64,000 nt of DNA from Montifringilla adamsi. Its lineage: Eukaryota > Chordata > Aves > Passeriformes > Passeridae. This document shows, in pieces, positions 12,201 to 24,200 of the stretch. A program made the translations under genes and the position numbers. Within the stretch, counting starts at the first letter, position 1. Every line of letters begins with the position of its first letter. Location: contig JAGGNK010008448.1 of the NCBI GenBank assembly GCA_017590115.1, positions 3,970,794 through 4,034,793 of the forward strand, read 5' to 3'. A model generated the notes under the pieces. It had not been told where the DNA came from and did no database searches. It saw nothing but the letters and a program-made list of their open reading frames with translations.

Positions 12201-15200
12201 TGGGAGTTACTCACTCTGACTTCATTGCCTCCATCCTCCCACTGCTTAATCAGCACTGGGGAGCCCAGGCACTTTGCTGCATGATCATGTCGGAGGCAGA
12301 GCGTATGGGAATGAAGGCTGGTATAGCTGCATCGGGAAAACAAGGTGACAAACAGCCTTCACGTCAGTGGTGTGCAAAAGGGATGCTTGGAAGGAGGCCT
12401 AGAGGATTTGAAGCTAGATAAAATAACTTGAAGGTAGGAAGAGGAAAGTCTAGGTTGAATCTCAAAAGAAATTTTCTGATGGGATGGATCTTGCTGGGAA
12501 GTGTCTCCTACTGTCCCAGTGCTTCCTGGCAGAGGACTGATCCTGTGGAACCTGTTGGTTCCTGAAACTAGAAGTTTTAGACAAGAACTAATGCACTATC
12601 CTGAGGCATCCTCAAGCTAGTATCCTTTCAGTAGTCCTAGGGGATTTTTCTCCCATTCAAGAGACCTCTCTAGCCCTGTGATAAAGATGTGTCCTACCCA
12701 AGCTCTGCCATGCCCCTTCTGACACATCTGAGTGTGGCTAGAGAGCATGTCTTGCTAGCCCAGCTCTAGTGCAGCAGGCAGAACAGTAATTTGGTGTTGC
12801 ATCAACTCAGCAAAACATGTTTGTGGCATGTCTGAGGCATGACCTCTGCCTTACCACTGTTAGGAACATGGAGACACTCTCCAAAAAAGCTCTTACTGAA
12901 CTTTGATCAGCAACCAAAGCAGGGCAGGCATAGTCTTATAGGGGAAATAGTTCACAGTGGGGAACCCAGCCCTTTGCTGTATCTTTTGGGAAACCAAAGG
13001 AAGAGTAGAAAATACATGGCTTTCTACAGTAAATGTTTAAAATCATCAGGTTGCTTTTTTGGTCTTGTGAGCACACTGGGGTTTCACTGATCACCAGGCT
13101 GGGGCAGGATTAGCACTTGCCCTCCTGCAGTTGGAGTAGGAGAGTCCATTGGTTTTATTTTTGTCTTCTACCAGCTGAGGGCATGGGCTCTGCGTTCCTA
13201 ACAAGTCTTGCAAGAACCTGAGACATGGATGACATCTACAGACTCTCGTGCTCTCTGTCAAGGGCATGCTGTGGTTGTCTCTTGGTTTCTTATAGGAGCT
13301 CTGTGTTTGGCACGGAAAATTGGGAATATGTTGTGCCCTGCAGTGAGAAGCATTACTGGAGTGTGTATTTCTATAGCCTTCTGGAAACTAATTTGGTGTG
13401 TTGGCACCAGACTCCATAACCCAAGTAATCCCTTCAAGTCTGTTTGGGTCAGCAGGTGGACCAGTTGTTCCCCCTGGAGCAGGGAACCATGCAGCTGTGA
13501 CTGCATGGCACTGTGGAGGCACTGGTCTGTCTTGCAGGGAGCAGCTTCTTTCCTGATCTTCATGTGACTGTGATGAGGGCTGGGAAGAGAAAGGGCTCAG
13601 CATTAGGGTTGAGCCAGGGGCAGCCTGAAGGCCTCAGTTTGCCCCAGTGAAGTGTGCAGCAGAGCCCAGCCTCTTCTAGACTGTGTTGTTTCCTCCATGT
13701 CACCAGGGGTGGAAAGAAGATCTAGTAGAAGATTTGGTATCCCACCTCTGCTCTGTGGCTTCCTGCGGTCCCACACATGCTTTGTTTCCCTTCCCTGAGG
13801 ACATTGGTCTCGGGGCAGGGCCTCTGCATGCTCCAGTGCCCTCCTCCTCCCTGCCTCAGAGCTGCCTGCGGAGAGGTTTTGGCAAAGCCGTGGAGCCGGT
13901 TTGGGCGGTGCTGGCCCGCCCAGCCTGGCTCCCCTCCTCGCTCGGGGCTGGTTACTGATTACTTTGGGCAGCAGGTGGAGGCCAGGCTGCCAGCGATTGG
14001 GCCCCTGCCTTTGCTGGCTGGTTTCAGGAAGCAGCACCTGCTTTTCACTTGGGACGGGAGTGCTGGAGCAGAGTGGAGAAGCGCCGTCAGCCTGTGGTTG
14101 GTCTCAGGGAGCAGAGGGTGAGGGGAGCCGGCCCCTGCGCCACACCCCACAGGACTATGTGCACCTGTCCTTAGAGGAGTCGCTGCATGGAGGATCCGAG
14201 ACAGGAACCGCGGCTCCTCAGCTGGGAATATGAGGATTGTTGTGCTGTACGGAGACGGGACGTGGCTGGCTGCAGCGACAGACCCAGGGCGACAAGGAGG
14301 CTGTACCCGGGCAGCCGAGGAACAGACAGTGGCTGGGACAGTTCCAGGAGACAGGAGGACATCTCCGTGGACCAACAGAGCAGGAATGGAGACTGCAGAG
14401 GTTTTTGTAAGGGACAGATGCAGCACATGGACTGCAGGAGAGCAGACAATGTTTGGGAAGGCAAAAGACAGGATATAGAGGACAGAAACTGCAGGGTGTA
14501 CGAGAGGGAGGGTGTGCAATACAGAAACTGCAGTTCTGAGATAAGAGGAGGGCGGAACAGAGAGGACAGAGTACCTGGGCAGTACAGGGAGAGAGGAAGG
14601 CAGTATGGAGAGGATAGAGGCCTTGGAGACTGTAGGGAGGAGGGAAGGTGGTATCAGGACTACAGAGATCCTAGGGACTCTAGGGAGCATGGAAGACATT
14701 ATAGGAAAAAGGAACTGTGGCACAGGCAAGAGAGGGACTCTGGGGAGTATAGAGAGAGGAGAAGGCAGTATAGAGAGGATGGAGGTAATCAATTATATAG
14801 GGAAGGGGAAAAGTGGTATAGAGATGATGGAGGCCCTAAAGCATATAGAGAGCAGGAAATGCCACGTGTAGATATCAGGGATCAAGTAGATGAAGAAGAC
14901 AGCGAACGGCACAGGAGGCCCAAAGGCCATGTCATGGACCACAGCAGTCCAGACGGAAGTTGTGAAGTTCCTGCATTTGCAGTCAGGTCCTCGGGAGATG
15001 GTAGTGTGAAGCTGGGGTCAGATACCTGCTACACACAGTGTGAGACAAGCGTCCTTGACTCCGATGGCTGTGGGGAGCTGGAAGGAGAAGCCCCAGGGCC
15101 TGGGAGGCCAGCCAAGAGCAGCAGTGGAGCAGAGCACTCGAGGGTACGCACGGGCCGGCCCGACTGGAGCCCGCTCTGGGAGCAGGAGGCTGAGGAAGCA

Positions 15201-18200
15201 CACAGGGTGGGCTCTGTGCTGCAGAGAAACAGCTTCTACAGACGGACGGCTCCCAGTGCCCTGCGGCACTCAGAGTTTGTGCAGACCAGGAAGAAAAACC
15301 CAGGTACACAGGGAAATGGTGGGCAATTCCCTTGGGCGTGCCTTCACCCTGCCCTGCCACCAGGGCAGCGCTGGGAGTCTGGTACACGTGGGTGGCCTCT
15401 CACAGGGTTAGAGGCTCCCTGGGACTTAGTGAAATAGCATCATGGTCATCACCCCTCCGTGCAGCCTCTGCATGGGGATTTTGCTGAGGCCCAGGTGGGA
15501 GGGAAGCACAGGTGGCACAGACTCAAGACTGTCCTTTCTGTTTCTGCTGCATGTTTTTGGTGCACCCTAAAACTTGTGGCCCTGGTTTGTCGGCTCTCTC
15601 AGGGCTCTGAGGAGGTTCCTCATGAGGGAGAGGGTGAGATGCTGAGGTTATTCCCACTGTCTCTTTATAAGCCAGCATTAATAGTCTGTAGGAACCAATT
15701 CCTGACCCTGAGCATGAGTATGGCAGCTGTTCACAGGCAGCACAAAGCAGGAAATAGAGGAAGCTGTTGAAGCACTCAGACATATGCAGAGAGCAAGTAC
15801 TCAGAGTTGCATAATTCACCTGGGCAGGATACTGAGGCACCTGCGTGTTGGAGGGCTATCACCAATGGGAATCTCTTGCATCGTCACCCTTCAGTACTGC
15901 AGTGGTCCCTTGCCTGTGCTACAACAGTTGCATGCTCTGTGTCCTGGATCCCCAAGCCATCCCCGGGTCTCAAGTCCCATCAAATAGTACCCTGGAGCTG
16001 CAGAATTACCAAAGTGGAAGGCTTAGGCTGTCTTGTCATGGGTGAAATCATTCCCTTGATGCTGTGGCTGTGTCAGAGTCAGCTGCAAACAGATTTGTGC
16101 AGCTTGGCTTGTTGGTGCAAGAATATTGGTGGGGGTTGAGGGGAAGTGGCAGCAAGGTGCTGGGGTCTGGGCAGAGGGACAGAAGGAGCCCTTCTTGATG
16201 GACAGGCCTCCATGTGTCTGAAAACTTGTTTTGTTCCTGTGCCCTTTCTGCCAGCATCTGTCTCATGTAGCTGTGTGTGTGAATTCTCCATGAAGTGGGA
16301 TTGAAATGGAGAGGAAAACTGGAACAGCCAAAGTGATGGCAAAAGTGGAGGCAGTGCCTACCTTTGCCTTAGCAAGAAATCTGTCCTCTGGAGATATTCG
16401 ATTAAGAAGGCTCCAATGGCTGCATTTCTGCACTCTCAGGCCACCCTGTTAGGGTGGGACTTTGCTCAGCTGCGTCCCCAGGGTGAGGAAAGGGAGAGGT
16501 TGTGCGATGCCAAGACGTCCAAAGGGCAGCATGGGAGCCAGGAGGAGGCCAGGATAGAGTGGGATGGGAAATGGTCCACAAAGCCTCTGGAGGCTGGAGC
16601 AGTGCTGGCCTCTCCAGCTTTTGCTAGAGCTGAAGGGACAGACTGTGATGCCAAGTGAAAGCCTATGCTCTTCAGGATTATAGGATTCTTCTCCACTGTG
16701 GCAGGCTCAGGGGCATAGGAGTATCTGTGAGAGGTGCAGGGCAGGATGCCCTCATCATCTGCACCAGTGTCTCACAGCAGAACAGGATAGATGAAAGCTC
16801 CAGGTATTTCAAACAGTCTGTCCATCCTGTGGCCTTTTTCTGGCTGCAATTGTCTGTTACCTTCCTCCTCTTGCCCTGCTGGGGCACAGTGCTGGACCAG
16901 CAACAGCTCTCCTTGGCATGTACTGCTTTGCTGCTGTAGCTGCCTTCGTGTAAGATTCCATCTGCACCTCCCCAAAAGAGCTCCCATTATGTTTGGCAGC
17001 AGACACCTCCTGTGCAGTAGCAGGGAAAAGTCAGCTCTGGTTCTCTCTCAGTGTGTGCTCCAGGCACCTTTTCTAATGCTATTTACTTCTCTAACAGGTT
17101 CCTCCTCCATCCACTGACTAACAGAATTTGGGACTTTAAAGCCCCAGTAGAGATCACGGAATCTTAGATGGTTTGGGTTGGAAGAGAACTAGGGGGGCAT
17201 CTAGTTCCAATGCCCCTGCCATGGGCAGGGATGCCACACTCTAGATCAGGTTGCCCAGGGCCCCATCTGGCCTGCCTTGAATACTTGCAAGCCAGTAGAG
17301 ATGATCTTTTCTGTTTGCAGGGTTATCACACTTCTTAGAGATTTCTGTGCAGTGTAACTGGGTGACAGCTGCAGGGTTAGAGCACCTCTTCTGGGATAAG
17401 TCTCAGATGTGACTGCCTGACACATCTCCTGACACAGGAGAACCCACCTGTCATAGTTTTGCTGCTTAGTCACCATCATTCTTAAAGGTTTTGCATGCTA
17501 ATGTGTTGCATTTCAGCTCTGAACCCCAACCTTTTTCTCCTAAATTAGAGCTTTTTAGTTGATGGATATTCTTCTCAGGCAGGTACTGTAATTAAGTAAT
17601 TTTTCAGTCTTCAATTCTTTGTAGTGAATGGAGTCTTAAAATACCCATGTCAAAGACTCACAGGAAGACCTTTAAATGTTTATTGTTCCTGATGCTCACT
17701 CATGTTTCAGTTCAGACTCTTCTAAAACAGTGGACTTCAGAGCTGGGTGAGGCATTCTGGGTGGGTGTCAGCACTAGTTTACCTTGCTAATGCTCCTGTG
17801 CCCTTGTCCAAAACCCCAGTGGTCCTCTGCAACATTCAGGGAACTCCTGTTGAATTTTGTCTGATCAAGCCCAAAAAATTACTGCCCAGAATACAATCTT
17901 GCCTGTGGCTGTGTTTCTTATTCCCATTAATACATTAATGCGTTTGTCTGCATTAAACCTGCTTGGTTTGAATAATTCCATCTTATTCAAGGTACCCTGG
18001 ATCACTGAGTGACTCATATGCCTCATCTTTATTTGTGATCCTGTTGAATTGATCCTCACTTCTCTACATGACAGCAGTGATTTTCCATTTACTCTGTTAT
18101 GTGGGATTAACTAAATCCAGTCTCTGCAGAACCTGTTTAGAAATGCCTTCTTTTCTGGATAGTCTCTACTCCACTGGGAGTGGATTTTCAAGGTGGTTTT

Positions 18201-21200
18201 TTGGGGTTTGTTTGTTTTTCTCTTTTTGCTTTTTAGAAAGAAATAAGCAGAAAATTTATTGTATAATTCTACCACTTTGCCAGGTTTCCCAAAAATTGTA
18301 CTCTCTCTGCCTACTTGTGGGATTGTGTAATTGTAGGATTTCCTTTGTCCTGGATGGAAATAAAGGTCCATTATAAAGTAGCATTTTATTTCCATTTAAA
18401 AGATGAAAACTGAATTCTACCATCCATGGATTTTTCTTGATGTCTTTCTTTTCTCATTTTTCTGTGGTGTGTCTGTTATCTATTATCCTGGCTTATGTTC
18501 ATTTATATGTATTTGCTGTCTTTATTGAAGCACAGATGCAGGACAGACTTTTCATCAGTACTGTTCTCTTCATGATTTTTGGATTGTATATTTAAAACAT
18601 CCTTTTAAAGAACTTTCACCTTTCATTCTTTTGTCCATCAGTGGTTTTGCTCACACTTTTGTTGATGCCCTGCCTCAGTTTTAGCAGCTTAGCTCTTTTA
18701 CACCATCATATTACTTGACTTTTTTCTGTGTCAAGGGTTGGAATCGTCCTCTGCTCGCACTGAGTGCCATGGGGCTGTCCGGGCAACCAGAGGTGGTTTG
18801 GGGCCATGGTTGTGGTCTTACTGGCACAGAGACATCCCAGCCAAGCTCTGCATCAGGCATGTTTGGGACACCAAGCCGCTGTAATGGCCCTGGAGACGCA
18901 TCCCTGTTCTGCCCCTGTTCAGCTCCCTGGTGTATTACCAATGTCTGGAGTAAGAGTTTTCAGCCCAGCCAGATCCTGCTCCTGGCAGCCAGTTTAGCCT
19001 TTTGCTCAGATTAATTATTCCCTGCCCTAGTTTCATCGCCCCCCCTGTCATGGTCGGCAGTGGCTCCTCCCCTCCTGGCCTCCACATACTTCAAATATTT
19101 GCAGCTGGTTTGTTTTGTCCTGAGTCACTGCTTGCCTGTGCTGAGCTGTGGGCCCTGGGCCGGGCTTGCCTCGCGGCTGGGTGCAGCTCTGCCGGAGATT
19201 CCTGGGATTGTCCTGGGCGCTGATGGGCGGCACGTCCCTCTCCAGGGAGCGCTAGCGCCTGCGGGATGCTGCCAGGTGAGCCCTGAGGAGGAGCACTGCG
19301 GGGAGAGGCACACCTTTGGGATGCACATGCATCCCGTTGGGTCTGGGCTTTGTGGGTCAACTCGGCTCCCAGAGCGGGGCAGGGAAGACCTCTAATTGCA
19401 CGGGTGCTCCCACTAGGAGGTTGGGTAATAACAATTCAAAGTTTTCGTTAATTGGAAGAAAGTTGATGACAGTGGCATTTGTGAGATGAGCGGGATGAGC
19501 CGTGTGATTGCAATAGCAAACCACAGCCTCCCCAGGAAGGGCAGAGGTGGGAGTGTGCTCCATCTTCACACCTCATTGCCAGGGCTGGCTTAGGAGCTGC
19601 TGTTGGGTCTCTCATGGGTCCAGCAGGGGTACTAGCAAAGCTCAAAAGCAGGTACTCTTGGGAGCCTGTCTCAGACCGTCAAACCAGGGAGAAACAGGAG
19701 AACAGAATCCGACTCTCTGAAAATTGTGATTGAGAACATTGTTTTTGGAAATGTATTTCTGAATGCCTGTTTGGCAACTGTGTCATGGGTAAACATGAAT
19801 TTGTCACTGGATTGGAATTTGTTGGCTTCATTAAAAATACGAGTCATATTCCTGCAGGCCAACAAAGCCCATTCAAGCTGTGGTGTATGTCTTAGCATCT
19901 CCAAAATTGATGGGCACAAAGAATCAAATTGAAAGGTAACATCTAAATAGAAAATCTGTGGAGTAAAATTGAGATGTGTTTAAAAAATACTAGGTGGCCA
20001 TAATTCACAGCTGTGAAATTGGTGGGTTTAGTTAACTGCTTAATAAGCCTCATTTAGGGAAAGCTGCTATTAAACATACAAGAATGTGTGACAAACAAGA
20101 AAAAATAAATTCATTACAATTAACAGAGATAGTATGAAATACAAAAAGTGAAAGTTTTTAAATGTGTCAGAAACAAACACTAAGTAATGCATATTGGTCA
20201 GATAAAAGATCTAAATATTACAAATAAATTCTGTATTTGAATATTTTGAGCTGTAAGTGTTTGGAAAGAAGTAGGACAACTTTTGAGTTCATTGCTGAAG
20301 GAGGATGCTGGACTAGGGATAAACAACAAGAGACCTAGGAGATTTAACTGCAATGTAGCCTTGTTTTTGAAGGAGTCTTGAAATATTCAGAAAGAGCAAG
20401 AAGGCCAGAGGAGAATTAATTTGTATGAGTTTTCAAAATCATGCAAATACTGATACACAGTGTAAGTGGGTAGAACTGATGCCCAGCATTGTGCAAGGTC
20501 ATCCAGGCTGAGCTGATAACAACTGTGAGCTTAAAATCTGTGCAAGGAAGGTTTTAATTTCCCTTCCATAGGCAGGGACTTGAGACTTGCCAAAGAAGGG
20601 TGTCGAGGAGCTGGCAGTCTCACAAGTGTGGGTTGAATCCTTGCCACAGGGTACCTTCTGTAAGGGCCTGACCTAGATTTACTTGCCTGGGGTTTGCTTG
20701 GTGGAGCGTGGGGAGCTGCTGCATTTGCCAGCAGCGCTGGGCATCCCCAGCTCTGTTTTGGGGAGCTGGAGCCAAACACATGGTGTGACTGCAGTTTAGC
20801 TATGGCTAAGGCGGGGAGCACAGCAGGGTTGTTTGGTGGTGCAGTAAACTCCCAAGGTGTCCTGTACAAAACTTAATGTGGTGGCATTTTTCCTGGGGCT
20901 AAATATAAAATCCTGTTCTTTGACCAAAGCAATTGTAATCTTTTCCATTTGTCTCCCCAAATGCTGCTGTATGGGTCATTTCTGGCTGGGATTTTGGCTT
21001 GTCTTAATTGTCAAGATTCTTCCCAGCCCACCCCATGCAGTAGTATCATGCCACCCCCTCTGGGTTTCACACACCTGTTTGCATTGCAAATTAACACTTT
21101 CCTGTTTCTTTCAGGCTGCCTTCCCACTTCAGCTTGCTCTCCTGCAAAACAAATGCCATGCCTTCTTTAAAATAACTCATTTGCTGTTACTTCATTAACT

Positions 21201-24200
21201 CTCTGAGCCACAAAGACCTGCTGACTGTATTATCTTAGTGTTTAGTTGTCCCTCCTGTACATTTTTCTGCTCATATCCTGTTCAGGCTCAAAGTGCTGTG
21301 TCTAGGGATATCCCTATGGGTGTTTGTAGAGGACCTTGCACAGGAGGGCCCAATCTGCTTCTGAAACTTTTCAGATGCTGTGGAAACACAAAGAGCAAAA
21401 CTAGTTATACCCAGCATCTGCTCTGAGCCTCTCTTTGTGGATTCCTGCTGCATTTGAGTTGATAAAGTTTATCACTGGGGACTGCTGGAAAGCCAAGACA
21501 GGCTCTGATGGGGTTAAGCTTAAGGATACTTGCCAGTAGGAATCAGTGAAGCCTTTTCTTCCCAGTGGTAGCCTACTAAATGAAGTGCTGGTTGTGTCAC
21601 TGAATCCTCCTCCATGGAGCTGGTTGTTTTGCCTCTCCCCAGGCTGGATTTCAAGGCAGGGCAGCAGAGATGCCAGCTTAGAGAGATGAATATCTTCCCT
21701 CCCACATTGAGAGCATCTGTGTTTCAGCTGGGTTTCCCATTTGCCAGGCTGGCACTGGAAATGATTTTGAAGTTGTTCTTTATGCAGAGAGGCGCAGTGG
21801 TTCGTCCTCAGCCCAGGTAGCTGTAAGAACTTGCTGTTTGGTGCTGATGCTCCTGGTTTCTGCCGAGGCTGCTCTGCAATGGGAAGGGCCAAGAGGGTTT
21901 CAGATAATCATGGGCTGAGTCAGTGTCTCAGCTTGGGTGTCTTTTCTTTCTCGGAGTGTTTCAGTGTGAAGACCCTGGCCTGGGGGAGCAGTGGACAGGA
22001 TGCTTTGGCTGAGGCAGCAATTTTCCCTTCCCGTGTTTCATGCTGCCGCGCTGGGTACTGCCATCACCCCACAGAGCACAGATGGGGGCTGCTTGCAGCC
22101 TGCCCAGCACCTGGGCAGAAGCGGCTGGGAGCAAGGGAGTCTCTTAGGGCTGTGCAGTCAGCACTGTGATACCAGGATAAGTCCCAAGCCCTGCTGGGTG
22201 TCCCTGGGATTAAGCAGGGCTGAGCCTCTGTTGTCTGATGCTGTCACTGGAGAGGTCAGGGACCTCTGGCAGTGCCTGTCCTGCAAAAACATTCCTAGAA
22301 ACGTCTGAGCTGGCGCATGTCTGCAGCTCTAAAAAACATTCTGCTGATGGAGGGCAGCTGGGGCTCCGTAGCACAGGGTGCATTTGTGGAATCGGCCATT
22401 GATATGAAATGGGGTACCCGAGGCAGGCTGGCGCTGCAAGGGGCTCCGTGCTGCCCTGGAATGGGGGAGCCCCGAGTGTTGCTGGCCTCGGAGGGGTGAC
22501 AGGGCCGGGCCGGGGAGGCGCTGTGGCCGCGGGTTCGGTCCGAGGGCGCAGTCTTCAGGTGGGGCAGAGAGCGGCGGGGCCCAGGGATCCGCGGCGGGAT
22601 GAAACGTCTCAATGGAAGCGGAGGGGGCTGGGCCGGCCCGGGGCCGCAGGTGGCACAGAAAACCAGGAGGAGAGGCGGCGCGGGGGTCCGGACGGGGCCG
22701 AGGAATGCGGCCCGCAGCCCCGGGCCCTGCGGGCGGGGCGGCCCTGCCCGGCCCCGCTGGCCGGGGTCCAGCTCCGGGCTTTGCCGGCGGCAGCAGCGCT
22801 GCGGTGCCCGGGGCCCTCCGCGTCCATTGAGATGGAAATGCCCCGGGCCTGGAGAATGGAGACCCTGTTCCCAGCCTGAGGGAGGGGCGGCCGCCATTTC
22901 CCAGCGGGGCTTCCCCCCGTGTCTGCAGCTTCCCGGAGCCGCGGGGTGGGAGAGGAGCCAGGCCCCGGCCGGCATCGGGGCACACCGCGTGGAGCAGGTT
23001 TGTTGCCCGCCGCGCCGGTGCCAGGGCTTTGCGGCGCTCCTGGTGCTGCGAGGGTGGGCTGCGGGAGCAGCCGGGGGGTCTCCCTGCAGCCCTGAGGATG
23101 GCCCCTCTGGAAAGGCCCTTGGACTCTCAATAGTGCTGTTTCTCAGTCTCAAAGGTTACATGTGTAGCAGTTCAGGTGCTGTTTGTCTCCTGTCCTTGTG
23201 CCCTTGCTGGAGCATGCTGATCTCGGTTGTCTGTCTTGCAGAGATGACTCTGCTGTCCTCCCAGACACCATCCTTGGAGCCATCCTCGGCCGCCACTGAG
23301 AGCGCGGAGCAAAGGATGCTGGAGAAGAGGGCCAAGGTTATTGAGGAACTGCTCCAGACAGAGCGGGACTATATCAGAGACCTGGAGATGTGTGTGGAGA
23401 GGATCATGGTGCCCCTGCAGCAGGCACAGGTAGGAGCTGGGAAAGGAGGGAAAACTGTGGTGCAGCACTGGTGGATTGGGGTTAGAATACTGTGTCCATT
23501 TAGTTCTTAGAGGGGACTACACAGCACGGGAACCCATAGAGGAAATTAAAGTTATTCCGAGGGGAAGAGGGTGGTTCCCACAGTTCCCTGCACTTGTTGC
23601 AATAAGCCCATCTGCTTTGAGATTCTGCTGAACCCTCATCCTTGCTGGGAACAGGAGACCTGGCAGCAAGTATCACACATTGAATTTTTTGGTGCAGGAA
23701 AAGTTTCTCTTTGTTTGGTTATAGGTTAAATTCATTGACAGGAGAAATAAGATATGGGATCTTGGCATGGGGGACAGATTTAGTGGAGGAAAAAGAGAAA
23801 ACCGGGTGAGCAGAGGCAGGGGTGGAATTGCTGGGAAAGAGAAGGACACATAAGGAGTGAGAGTTTCAGTGCACTGGGGGGACAAGGGAACGTGTACGGG
23901 AGTCACTGTGATGAGAGGAGGTCACACCAGGTACCTGCTGTGAAGCTGACTGATGGGTTGCAGGGGGGCAATGGGGGGCTGTTGAGTCTAACTGGAACAC
24001 GTTCCCCATCCAGGACATCTCTTTTCCCATTCACTAGATGCAGAACATAGACTTTGAGGGCCTTTTTGGAAACATCCACATGGTAATAAACTTCTCCAAG
24101 CAGCTGCTGTCCGCCTTGGAGGCTTCAGATGCCATCGGTATGAGTTCTGCTGTTACCTTTTCTCAGAAGGCTGGGATGGGCATTGCTAGTGGCAGGGCAT

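Larger units (their letters stand above)
15304..22399 (+). other. Large DNMBP intron
   Basis: About 7 kb without recognisable exons. It holds one CR1 fragment (about 17150-17300) and an unusually AT-rich stretch (about 19.7-20.5 kb). Open frames in it are short and lack splice support. Confidence 0.5.

Noticed and set aside
13959..14792. 277-residue antisense open frame rich in SILP/PSLLP repeats
   Set aside because: It is the mirror of the repetitive Arg/Tyr exon; the repeat keeps several frames open. No splice or domain support on that strand.
22295..23152. Long open frames of 285, 218 and 173 residues on - and 303 and 156 on + in the GC-rich block
   Set aside because: CpG-island composition lacks stop codons; no recognisable protein motif. 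Only the DNMBP exon from 23242 is kept.
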